Below are positions 17,577-25,467 of a stretch of DNA of 46,819 nt, piece after piece; within the stretch, counting starts at the first letter, position 1, and each line of letters opens with the position of its first letter. The notes under the pieces were generated by a model that did no database searches, was not told the origin of the DNA, and saw nothing but the letters and a program-made list of their open reading frames with translations. Source of the stretch: Actinomycetota bacterium (GTDB lineage Bacteria > Actinomycetota > CADDZG01 > WHSQ01); contig JACDCD010000205.1 in NCBI GenBank assembly GCA_013694625.1, forward strand, positions 1 through 46,819, in the 5' to 3' direction. The position numbers were made by a program, and so were the translations under genes.

Positions 17577-17606
17577 CCGGCCGTCACCCTGGAGGGTAAC
17601 GGCCGG
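17577..17606 (-). terminator. Hairpin terminator after the secreted-protein gene
   Basis: A near-perfect inverted repeat: CCGGCCGT (17577-17584) pairs with ACGGCCGG (17599-17606), then a C-A mismatch, then ACCC pairs with GGGT around a 4-base loop. It lies 28 bases beyond the stop of the minus-strand gene ending at 17635 and upstream of lhgO. There is no clear T-tract, so termination would rest on the GC-rich stem, as is common in actinobacteria. Confidence 0.5.
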
Positions 17607-17634
17607 CCGGTGGCGTCGGACTAGGAGATGAGAG

Positions 17635-19062
17635 TCACGGAGGGCATGCGCCGGTTGCGCCTCTGCAGTTGAACTGGATGGAGCCGTGCGTCAGCCCGTT
17701 TGTCGGGTCGTAAGCACCCTTCACGAATTCGAAGCTGGTCAGCGGCACCACAGCGAGAGCGTTCTCTCCGATGACGTTGCCGTCCGGGAAGCTGAAGCTG
17801 TTGTTCTCGGCGAAGATAATGTTGAAGTACTTGGCACTTCCTCCATCCACCACTAGACAACCGTAGTCCTGAAGCCCGTGAAGTACGGCCTTGACCTCAG
17901 GAGAAGTCCTGACGGCTTCAATGTCGACACTCCGCTTGATCCGGATAACGACGCCCTCTGGTACCGGCTCGGTGGTCCTGCTGCCGGCATCCCCTCCGGA
18001 GAGTGGCCACGAGAACGGCTGGCCATGGACATCTGGCACGATCGGAGCTGAGCATTGCATACGCATCCCTACCGAGGATGTGGGTGCGCCGTTTTGCCAG
18101 AGCTCATCTCGCAGAACCGCCTTGCGGGCAGAACCCGCTCCGCGATGTCCCGTGTTTCCGGCGGCGCCCCCGACCACGTTGGAGGCCAAACCGTTGCCGT
18201 CCACGCGGTAGGCATCCTCTACGGATGCCAGGCAGCCGTTGGTCATTCCATTTACCGTACCCAAAGCCCAGTTGGTCGCAGGATCGATGATCCCTCCCCG
18301 GCCACCACTGTCGGTGTTGAATCCTGCGGGGACGTGATACGAGTAGCCGCCCGTGGTACATGCTCGATCTGTGGATTTCGCTACAGCCGTGTCGTGCGCA
18401 TAGTAAATATGGACGCCGTTGAGGGCAACCCGCCTCAACATGTCATTGATCCAGACGCTCGAGCTCGGGTCGACCGGGGCGGGACCAGACCTGTCCAGCT
18501 TGGTCATGTAGTAGCCCCGAGGGTCCGAGAACACGGGCGTGTAGGTGGTGCCGGTCCCGGGTGGCGGGGCCGATGCGGCCACCTCGAACGTACGGCCGAC
18601 CACCGTCGAGCTGGTTCCGTCCGAAACCCTGGCGTAAAGCGTGTGAGAGCCGCTCTCCAAACCGGTAAGGGCGAACTCGCAGGAGGCCTTGGCCGTGCTC
18701 AGCCCGGTGCAGGTCGCAGAAGAGTAGTTGGCGGAATCGACCTTGGTTGAGACCCTGCGAACGGCCCGATTGTCAGACGCAGCAATGTGGGCCGTGTGGG
18801 GGAGTGAGAGGCTTTTCCCCGGCGTCGCAGGATCGGTGATGGAGGCGACGGGACTGGGGTTACCTCCCCGGGTGGGCGCCCCGCCAGAGGTGGCGAGCGG
18901 GGTCTCGGCCGCCCACACCGGCAAGCTCATCAGACCAACTCCCAGGCTCAGCAAGCCTGTTAGCAGGAACCGGCCCGGTGTCACACGGCCGGGTCGCTCA
19001 AGAGCTGCAGGACGAGCCTTCCGCGCTTGACGCGGCCATCGAACTCCGGTATGTCTTGCCAC
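17635..19062 (-). CDS. Secreted protein with Ig-like module and unknown C-terminal domain
   Basis: An exported protein of 475 residues, probably extracellular or wall-associated. A long basic N-region is followed by a hydrophobic core (FLLTGLLSLGVGLMSL) and a likely signal peptidase site after VWAAE, near residue 50. Residues of about 75-145 look like a bacterial Ig-like/Big domain with a TCTG...CEF cysteine pair and a SGSHTLYARVSDG strand pattern. The remaining 300 residues contain an early ...HIYYAHDTAV segment and a late RIKRSVDIE...YGCLVVDGGS segment. From memory the latter resembles a C-terminal module of secreted actinobacterial proteins of unknown function. GTG 19062 is chosen because GGAGGTGG lies 5 bases upstream. 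It is transcribed alone between two polysaccharide blocks, and a surface role linked to the glycan is only inference. Confidence 0.75.
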   Translation of the reverse strand: MARHTGVRWPRQARKARPAALERPGRVTPGRFLLTGLLSLGVGLMSLPVWAAETPLATSGGAPTRGGNPSPVASITDPATPGKSLSLPHTAHIAASDNRAVRRVSTKVDSANYSSATCTGLSTAKASCEFALTGLESGSHTLYARVSDGTSSTVVGRTFEVAASAPPPGTGTTYTPVFSDPRGYYMTKLDRSGPAPVDPSSSVWINDMLRRVALNGVHIYYAHDTAVAKSTDRACTTGGYSYHVPAGFNTDSGGRGGIIDPATNWALGTVNGMTNGCLASVEDAYRVDGNGLASNVVGGAAGNTGHRGAGSARKAVLRDELWQNGAPTSSVGMRMQCSAPIVPDVHGQPFSWPLSGGDAGSRTTEPVPEGVVIRIKRSVDIEAVRTSPEVKAVLHGLQDYGCLVVDGGSAKYFNIIFAENNSFSFPDGNVIGENALAVVPLTSFEFVKGAYDPTNGLTHGSIQFNCRGATGACPP

Positions 19063-19539
19063 GAGAACCACCTCCAAGTTGGGGTGCGCGTCGTGGACGG
19101 AAGACCACCTCTGCTCGAGGGGAAGCTGGGAACCGGGCCCTTTCTGATTTAATGGGCCGTGGGGGAAAGCTGGTCCCTGGCACTGTTTCCGTCGGCGAAC
19201 CGCATCTCTGTATGTTCTTGGGTTATCGACCCAATATTTGGAAGACTTGAGAGCGCCCCGAGACGGAGCTGCAGGTGGCTGAGAGGCCAAACTCTCCAGG
19301 GAGCCCGCGTACGCGCTACTAAAAGCGAAAAGGCAACATGATTAGGGTTGTCGCTGATCTTGGAGTCGAAGAGGTGGCGCTGGGTCGGCGGGAGATTGGC
19401 TATGGTTGGTTATGGGGCGGTTCCCGGGAAAGCCGGATAATCATGAGGGGGCGGGTCTTCTGTTTGGCGTAGATCGCCGGATCTATTTCGGCCTATTCAA
19501 CGTCGTCATGTCCGTGATGGGACATGGGGTAATCGTGTC
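19063..19539. other. 477-base divergent non-coding region with inverted repeats
   Basis: This gap separates two divergently transcribed genes and must hold both promoters. I see a perfect 6-base inverted repeat TTGGGT/ACCCAA with a 5-base centre (19218-19234), followed directly by CCAA-TAT-TTGG (19231-19241). There is also a hairpin GGCT-GAGAG...CTCTC...AGCC (19277-19305) and the palindrome CGCGTACGCG (19306-19315). No convincing -35/-10 pair, tRNA or known riboswitch core was found. Confidence 0.5.
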
Positions 19540-21066
19540 GTGAGCTCTCCCCCCACGCTCGCCAAGCGCGTGCTCATGCTCGGAATCGACGGTCTGTCCA
19601 CCTCTTTCATGCGGGCGCCCGTCGTGGCGGACAACATGCCCATCCTGAGCTCTCTCTTCGAGGCATCGGCCACCGGCCCTCTGTGGTCCACCTTTCCTCC
19701 CTACACGGGGCCTGCTTGGACCAGCATCACCACGGGGGTCGGACCCGGGAGGCACGGGGTCTTCGGCTTCACCGATCATGCCGGCCGGCCCTGCTCCGAC
19801 ACCACTGTGAGCGTTCCCAGGCTGTGGGACTACGTGGGTTCTGCGGGGGGCCGATCGATCGTCGTCAACGTGCCCATGACGCATCCCCCGAGACCAATCG
19901 ATGGAGTGCTGGTGTCCGGGATGCCGGCGCCGAGCGCAGAGATCACGTTTCCCCCTCGGGTCGCCTCCGAGTTGCAGTCGCGTGAGTACATTGTCGATAT
20001 TGCAGTCGCCGAAGGGGGCCGCGAGGGCGCCAGCACGCTCGACTCGCTGGCCGAGATGACCAGGCGTCGAGGCGAGATGGCGGCATGGCTCGCCAGGTCC
20101 CAGCCGTGGGACCTGTATGCGATCGTGTTCGTCCTACCCGATCGCCTCGGCCACCCATGGTGGAAGCAGCTCGTGCCCGGTGATGGGCTCTACGAGAGCC
20201 GCCGGGCGGAACGGGTTCGGCGTGGGGCGCAGGGCGCCCTCGTTGCCCTGGACGAGGCAATCGGCGCACTGTTGGAGACTCTTCCGCAAGACACCGCGAT
20301 CGTCCTCTGCTCGGACCATGGTTTCGGGCCCCTCCATGCAGATGTCTTCTTTGATCTCGTCCTTGCGGAGGCGGGCCTCGCCACGGCGGGCCCTCAGACT
20401 GGATTGCACCGGGCGCTCGCACGAGCCGGACGCTCGAGACCTGCTCAATTTGCCCCTAGGGCGCTTCACCGGTGGGCTCGGACGAAGGCAGCAGGGCCGA
20501 TCGAGCCACAGGAGAGACGGGCCTGGACCACTCCACCTTACGAGAGCGGGGTCCGTTTGGCCGACTCGTCGGACGAGGAGTTGCGCCAGAGGGTTACGAA
20601 GCTGCTCACAGATCTGAGGACGCCGGATGGCAGACAGGCGGTGAAGTCCGTCACCCGGCGGGGAGACCTCTACGGGGGTTCGCGCACAGACGAGGCCGCC
20701 GACTTGCTGTGTGAGATGGTCGACGAGACGGTTGGGCTCCACAACGGCATGCATGCGACAACGCCGTGGGTCTCCCGGGATCACCTCCCCTGGGGGACGC
20801 ACGCATCGGAGGGGGTCGTAGCAATAAGTGGCGTCCCCGCTTCCCGAAGACTCGAGGGAATGGCCCCCGACATCGCTCCGACCGTGTTGGGCCTATTGGG
20901 TCTCGAGGCGAAGGGGCTCGACGGACGTTCGCTCGTGGCCCTGGAGCCGGATCTCACCCCCGTTGCGGCGGGGAGTCACGCCCCACCTGAGGGTGAGCCG
21001 GCGTACACCGCAGACCAAGAGGCCGCCGTCATGGAGCAGCTCAGGAGCCTTGGCTATGTCGACTGA
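19540..21066 (+). CDS. AlkP-superfamily hydrolase, copy 6 (divergent)
   Basis: The most divergent of the six AlkP-superfamily proteins, 508 residues, about 50 shorter than the others. It keeps LGIDGLSTSF near the N-terminus, the nucleophile region TGPAWTSITTG followed by GPGRHG, CSDHGFG, and GTHASEG for the last metal His, so it is probably active. The tail is YTADQEAA...QLRSLGYVD. The start is GTG 19540 with only a weak G-rich site upstream; GTG 19570 is an alternative. No signal peptide is visible. It is the first gene of the third block, and its end overlaps the start of the Wzy-like gene by 11 bases, which ties it to polymer assembly. The substrate is unknown. Confidence 0.82.
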   Translation: MSSPPTLAKRVLMLGIDGLSTSFMRAPVVADNMPILSSLFEASATGPLWSTFPPYTGPAWTSITTGVGPGRHGVFGFTDHAGRPCSDTTVSVPRLWDYVGSAGGRSIVVNVPMTHPPRPIDGVLVSGMPAPSAEITFPPRVASELQSREYIVDIAVAEGGREGASTLDSLAEMTRRRGEMAAWLARSQPWDLYAIVFVLPDRLGHPWWKQLVPGDGLYESRRAERVRRGAQGALVALDEAIGALLETLPQDTAIVLCSDHGFGPLHADVFFDLVLAEAGLATAGPQTGLHRALARAGRSRPAQFAPRALHRWARTKAAGPIEPQERRAWTTPPYESGVRLADSSDEELRQRVTKLLTDLRTPDGRQAVKSVTRRGDLYGGSRTDEAADLLCEMVDETVGLHNGMHATTPWVSRDHLPWGTHASEGVVAISGVPASRRLEGMAPDIAPTVLGLLGLEAKGLDGRSLVALEPDLTPVAAGSHAPPEGEPAYTADQEAAVMEQLRSLGYVD

Positions 21067-22426
21067 TACCGCCGATGTCTCCAGGGTCACATTTCTGCTG
21101 CCATTGCTGGGAGCAGCAATCGCAGCAGCATTAGCAACCGCCGCAGCAACCACCCTGTCTCCGGTAAGCGTTGGGGCGTGGTTGTTCGGGGTGTTGGCTC
21201 TGCTGCTCGTCAGGTCGAACACCGAGTTGGCGTTGGTGGGACTTGCCGCCTCTCGGGCCACCCTCGAGGGGGCGCACGTGCTGCCCTTGGCAAACGTCGG
21301 GGGCAACGGCCTCAGCCCAGGCGACATCTTGAGCCTCGCGTTTCTTGCGGGAGCGGCGTGGCACTTGATAGACGAGGCCCGGTCGGGAACGCGTATTTGG
21401 CGCCTGCCCACGGTCTTGCCGGTTCTGCTTTTTCTGGGGGTAGCCGTGTTCAGCCTCAGCTACTCGCCGGTACCGAGTCTGGGCTTGAGGGACATCCTGA
21501 AGTTCATGGCCGCATACTGCGCCTACCTGATCGTCGTGGTTGGCCGCCCGGAGCCGCGTCGCTTGCGCATGTTGCTGGGTGCCTTGCTCATCGGATCGGT
21601 GATGCCCATCAGCTACGGCCTGTACGAGGCCTTCTTCTCGAAGGGCGAAGTCAACGTGTTCTACGGATGGGCTCGCGCTCAGTCCGTGTTCGACAGCCCC
21701 AACACCTATGGCTTCTATCTCGTCACCATCGTGGCCGCTGCCTGGGCCCTTCGCCAGCAGGTCACCGGCCGAGCCCGCGTTCTGACCACGGTCATGGGCG
21801 TGGCGGCTTTTTCGTCGGTTCTGCTGACCCTGAGCAGGAACTCCATGGCCGCCTTGGCCATTCTGGTGCTGTCCATAGGCTGGAATCATCGGTCGGTGCT
21901 GATCGTCGCCGCCCTCGCGACGGTGGGAGTGATTGCAGCAGCGCCTCAGGTGCTTGCAAGGGGCCTCGAATTCTTCAACTCCCAGAGCGACCAGGGCAAC
22001 TCTTTGTTGGGCCGGCTCGAGATCTGGCGAAGCGGGATCGCTTTTTGGCGCGGACAACCCCTATTGGGGCGTGGCTGGGGCGCCACGAGCACCTTCGTCA
22101 CCAAGAACGCCCACAATGACTATCTGCGCAGCCTTATCGAGGCCGGGATCGTCGGCCTCGGTTGCTTCATTGCGATGATGTCGTCGCTCCTGCGCCTTGG
22201 ACGAAATGCAGCCAGGGGCCGCGACGATGGTCCTCGCGCTCTGCTCGGGCTGTCTATCGGGTACGCGCTGGTGAGTCTGGCCAGCAACAACTTCGGCAAG
22301 GGCGCGTTCCAGATCCACTTTTGGCTCTTGGCGGGAGTTCTCTGCGTCTGGGCCGACGCCATTCCCGCTCGCGGCTTCGCTGCAAGGGGAGTCGTGACTG
22401 ACGCTCCGGACAAGTTCGCCCGATGA
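21056..22426 (+). CDS. O-antigen ligase/Wzy-like polysaccharide polymerase
   Basis: A multi-spanning membrane protein (about 10-12 hydrophobic segments in 456 residues) of the O-antigen ligase/polymerase family, expected to polymerise or ligate undecaprenyl-linked repeats on the outer face of the membrane. The family's large loop is recognisable near residues 310-350: GRLEIWRSGIAFWRGQPLLG, then GRGWGATS and AHNDYLRSLIEAG, with the conserved Arg and His-Asn. ATG 21056 has AGGAG 8 bases upstream, inside the end of copy 6; the longer reading back to 20828 is not supported. The following gene overlaps its stop by 4 bases. Together with wzz and wzx it gives a complete Wzx/Wzy-type assembly set. 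Confidence 0.87.
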   Translation: MSTDTADVSRVTFLLPLLGAAIAAALATAAATTLSPVSVGAWLFGVLALLLVRSNTELALVGLAASRATLEGAHVLPLANVGGNGLSPGDILSLAFLAGAAWHLIDEARSGTRIWRLPTVLPVLLFLGVAVFSLSYSPVPSLGLRDILKFMAAYCAYLIVVVGRPEPRRLRMLLGALLIGSVMPISYGLYEAFFSKGEVNVFYGWARAQSVFDSPNTYGFYLVTIVAAAWALRQQVTGRARVLTTVMGVAAFSSVLLTLSRNSMAALAILVLSIGWNHRSVLIVAALATVGVIAAAPQVLARGLEFFNSQSDQGNSLLGRLEIWRSGIAFWRGQPLLGRGWGATSTFVTKNAHNDYLRSLIEAGIVGLGCFIAMMSSLLRLGRNAARGRDDGPRALLGLSIGYALVSLASNNFGKGAFQIHFWLLAGVLCVWADAIPARGFAARGVVTDAPDKFAR

Positions 22427-24531
22427 GCCGCCCCCTGCTCCTGGTCTCGACGCTGGATGGTTCCGGACCAGGTCGCGTCATGGCGACTCTGGCCCAGCAA
22501 CTCGTTTGCATGGGTCAGGAGCCTGTCCTTGCCTCCACCCACGGAGTCGAAACCTCTTCGCTCATTCGGGAAGCGAGCGAATCGGGTGTGCCCGTCGAAC
22601 ATCTTCGTATGCACGGCATGGTCGATCCCGCAGGCGCCGCAAGAATGGCCGGTCTCCTCAGGAGGTGGCGGCCCAGCGTAGTCCATACCCGAACCATCAG
22701 GGCCGATTTGATCGGCCGCATAGCGGCCGGCTATGGCGTGCCGGTGATCAACAACGTCGTGAATCTCTATCCCGACGACTGCCTAGTGCGGCTCGGCCCG
22801 GCGGCGGGGCGGGGCGCGATGTTGCTTGCCCGCTCGACCAGGGGGGCGGTGCGGCTCTTCGTGGCAAACGCCGAGGCAGTGGCGTCCAACACCGGCGCCG
22901 CCTTCGGTGTGCCACCCGAACGCATCAGAGTTGTCTATGACGGCCTGGACCTCGGCGCTTGGGCCGGTGGAACGCCCACAGACCTCAGCGGATACGGGAT
23001 ATCGCCGGAGCACACAGTTTGCCTCACAGTTGCACGGCTCCACGCGCAGAAAGGTCTGGAGGATCTCGTGGAGGCGGCGCGCTCGATCCACGACCAACGC
23101 TCAGAAGTCGTATTCGTCGTGGCCGGTGGTGGGCCCGAGCGCGCGAATCTGACCCGTTTGATTCGTTCGGCGGGCCTCGAGGATGTGGTCTTTTTGGTGG
23201 GTGAACGCGACGACATCTCTAATCTGCTCGCCCGCTCGCGGCTATTTGTGCTTCCGTCCCTGTTCGAAGGGCTCCCCTCCGCCATCATCGAGGCAATGGG
23301 GGCCGGCCGGGCGGTGGTAGCCACCCGGGTCGCGGGGGTCCCGGAGCTCGTCGTGGAGAACGAAACCGGTTGGATGGTTCCGCCAGCTTCTCCACAGCTC
23401 CTGGCGAGTGCGATCCTCCGGGCACTCAGCGCAGATCTCGAATCGGTTGGCGAGGTGGGTCGCAATCGCGCTCTCCGCTACTTCTCGGCGGCTGCCATGG
23501 GCAGGGATTTTGAGGAGCTCTACGGCGAGGTGGGAAACCATCGGAGGACCGGCCCCGTATCTGCAGTTGTGAAGCCGACCCTGAAGGGGGCTACGCCCAC
23601 CACGCCACGAACTGCCCCTTCGACATTTCTGATCACCACGCGCAATCGGCCGCAGGAGCTTCGTCGTCTCATCGAATCGATCCTCGGACAGTCCGTGCTT
23701 CCGCAAGAGATCGTCTTGGTCGATGCCAGTGATGTTCCGGACGAGGGAGGTCTCAGAGAGCGCATCGAAAGCGCTGGAGTCGATTTCGTGTTCCTGACCT
23801 CCAAGCCGGGCCGGACACATCAGCTGAACATTGGGATCGACGCCTCCAGCGGCGACATCGTATTAATCAACGACGATGACGTGGTGCTGGAGCAGCGCTA
23901 TCACGAGGCGATGCTGTCCGTTTTCGAGCAGGGCGGCGCATCGGTTGGCGGCGTGCAGGGCACAATTATCGGCGACACGCTGAAGCCTCTTCCCATGCGA
24001 GCGTTTCGTGCCCTGTTCCTGCTGAGCCGTCACACCAAAGATGCGCCGGGAAGATTATTGCCGTCCGGCTACTACACCACACCGGTCCGTCCCACAAGGC
24101 TACGTGAGGCCGAGGCTTTGCGGCTCTGCGGGCTCGCCTTCCGGCGAGGGGTTTTTGCAGATCACCGTTTCGATGAAACGCTGGAAGGCTACGCGCTCAA
24201 GGAAGACATCGACTTATCCTACAGGGTGAGCCGCCGGTACAAGCTCTTCGTCACTCCCGATGCTCGGTTCCACCACCTCAAATCTCCAGGCGCTCGGATC
24301 AGCGTGAGACAGAAGTCGAGAATGCACGTCATCAACAACTATCGCATCCACCGGAGGAACCTCAAGCACACGCCGGCGAGCGGCATCGCCTTCGCTTGGG
24401 CAGTCCTCGGACGGGTGTTGCAGGAGCTTGGCAGAGCTGTAGCCGAGATGAACCCAGGTTATATCCTGGGAACGCTGCAAGGACTGTGGGACATCGCAGG
24501 GTCGACGAAAGAAGCGTTCAGAGCTCGATGA
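22423..24531 (+). CDS. Fused GT4-GT2 glycosyltransferase
   Basis: One 702-residue polypeptide with two glycosyltransferase modules. Residues 1 to about 370 are a GT-B fold GT4 enzyme: VARLHAQKGLEDLVEA is the donor-domain start, and FEGLPSAIIEAMGAGR (near 280) contains the retaining-type E-x7-E motif. After a Thr/Pro/Ala-rich linker (about 375-398), residues of about 399-640 form a GT-A fold GT2 enzyme with FLITTRNRPQELRRLIESI and the metal-binding cluster INDDDVVL near 482-488. The GYALKEDIDLSYRV segment near 585-600 provides the acidic catalytic loop. The two modules probably add successive sugars to the repeat unit. ATG overlaps the wzy stop (ATGA), and the sulfotransferase start overlaps its own stop in the same way. 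Confidence 0.88.
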   Translation: MSRPLLLVSTLDGSGPGRVMATLAQQLVCMGQEPVLASTHGVETSSLIREASESGVPVEHLRMHGMVDPAGAARMAGLLRRWRPSVVHTRTIRADLIGRIAAGYGVPVINNVVNLYPDDCLVRLGPAAGRGAMLLARSTRGAVRLFVANAEAVASNTGAAFGVPPERIRVVYDGLDLGAWAGGTPTDLSGYGISPEHTVCLTVARLHAQKGLEDLVEAARSIHDQRSEVVFVVAGGGPERANLTRLIRSAGLEDVVFLVGERDDISNLLARSRLFVLPSLFEGLPSAIIEAMGAGRAVVATRVAGVPELVVENETGWMVPPASPQLLASAILRALSADLESVGEVGRNRALRYFSAAAMGRDFEELYGEVGNHRRTGPVSAVVKPTLKGATPTTPRTAPSTFLITTRNRPQELRRLIESILGQSVLPQEIVLVDASDVPDEGGLRERIESAGVDFVFLTSKPGRTHQLNIGIDASSGDIVLINDDDVVLEQRYHEAMLSVFEQGGASVGGVQGTIIGDTLKPLPMRAFRALFLLSRHTKDAPGRLLPSGYYTTPVRPTRLREAEALRLCGLAFRRGVFADHRFDETLEGYALKEDIDLSYRVSRRYKLFVTPDARFHHLKSPGARISVRQKSRMHVINNYRIHRRNLKHTPASGIAFAWAVLGRVLQELGRAVAEMNPGYILGTLQGLWDIAGSTKEAFRAR

Positions 24532-25436
24532 CGTTGCCGAACCTCCTTATCGCAGGCGTGCCCAAGGGGGGTACGACCTCGTTGTTCCGTTACCTCGAGC
24601 AACACCCCGACATCTGCCCTGCGGACGTCAAGGAAATCGGGTTCTTCTCCTCCTTGCGGAGGGAAGGCGCGAGCTTGCCGAGCACCGAGTCCTACCGTCA
24701 GCACTTCGCCCACTGGAATGGTGAACGGTATTCGATGGAGGCCACTCCGGCCTATTGCTATGGCGGCCTGCGGATGCTTCGAGGGATAAAGGCAGTCCTC
24801 GACCGGCCCAGGATCATGATCGTTCTCCGCAATCCCGTGGACCGGCTGTGGTCGGCGTATACGTTTCAGAGAACGAAGGGCCACCTGCCGGCAGTCTCCT
24901 CGTTCGAAGAGTACGTTTCCATCTGCATCGATAAGCGGCGCAAAGGCGAGAAGCAAGGGCCTTACTTCGGAGGCGTGACCATAGGGTTTTACGGTGACTA
25001 CCTTCAGGACTGGTTCGATCTGTTCGGGCAAGACGTCAAGATTCTCTTTGCAGACGACCTCTTCGCAGATCCTCAGGCGGTCGTCACCGAACTATGCCGC
25101 TGGCTGTCCATCGATGAGAACGCCGTTGCGGACTTCGACTACGACGTCCGAAACAAGACTACCCATGCCCGCAATGTCGCGATCAGCCGGGCAGTGCGGA
25201 CGATCAAGAGAACCGGCGACGGTTTGCTGAAGCGCGCTCCGAGCCTCGAGCGCACCCTCCGCCAGACTTACCTGAGGCTGAATACCGGAGACCTCGAGGA
25301 GAAACTGTCAACCGAGACGAGGCGGCGGCTCGAGGACATGTATCTGCTTTCCAACGTCACGGTTGCGCAGCTTCTGGGTGCCAGAGGCTACAAGCGCTTG
25401 CCCTCGTGGCTTACGCTTGAGCCGGTGGGTTCATAG
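24528..25436 (+). CDS. PAPS-dependent sulfotransferase, copy 2
   Basis: A 302-residue carbohydrate-type sulfotransferase. The 5'-phosphosulfate loop is VPKGGTTSLFRYL at residues 10-22, and the 3'-phosphate site is IVLRNPVDRLWSAYTFQRTK near 98-117. ATG 24528 overlaps the preceding stop as ATGA. It aligns along its length with copy 1 on the other strand: both have HP(D/E)ICPAD, EATP(A/S)YCYGG, GFY(G/D)DYL and a GY-x-x-LPSWL end. Its place after the fused glycosyltransferase suggests that the glycan repeat is the acceptor. No PAPS-forming genes are in the window, so activated sulfate must come from elsewhere on the chromosome. Confidence 0.9.
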   Translation: MTLPNLLIAGVPKGGTTSLFRYLEQHPDICPADVKEIGFFSSLRREGASLPSTESYRQHFAHWNGERYSMEATPAYCYGGLRMLRGIKAVLDRPRIMIVLRNPVDRLWSAYTFQRTKGHLPAVSSFEEYVSICIDKRRKGEKQGPYFGGVTIGFYGDYLQDWFDLFGQDVKILFADDLFADPQAVVTELCRWLSIDENAVADFDYDVRNKTTHARNVAISRAVRTIKRTGDGLLKRAPSLERTLRQTYLRLNTGDLEEKLSTETRRRLEDMYLLSNVTVAQLLGARGYKRLPSWLTLEPVGS

Positions 25437-25467
25437 TGGGAGCACGCGCCGGCCGCGGCGCCGAATC

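Noticed and set aside
19277-19305. GGCTGAGAGG with following hairpin considered as a TPP riboswitch or a tRNA-Ser-like gene
   Set aside because: The second TPP core element and the T-loop/acceptor pairing of a tRNA are absent.
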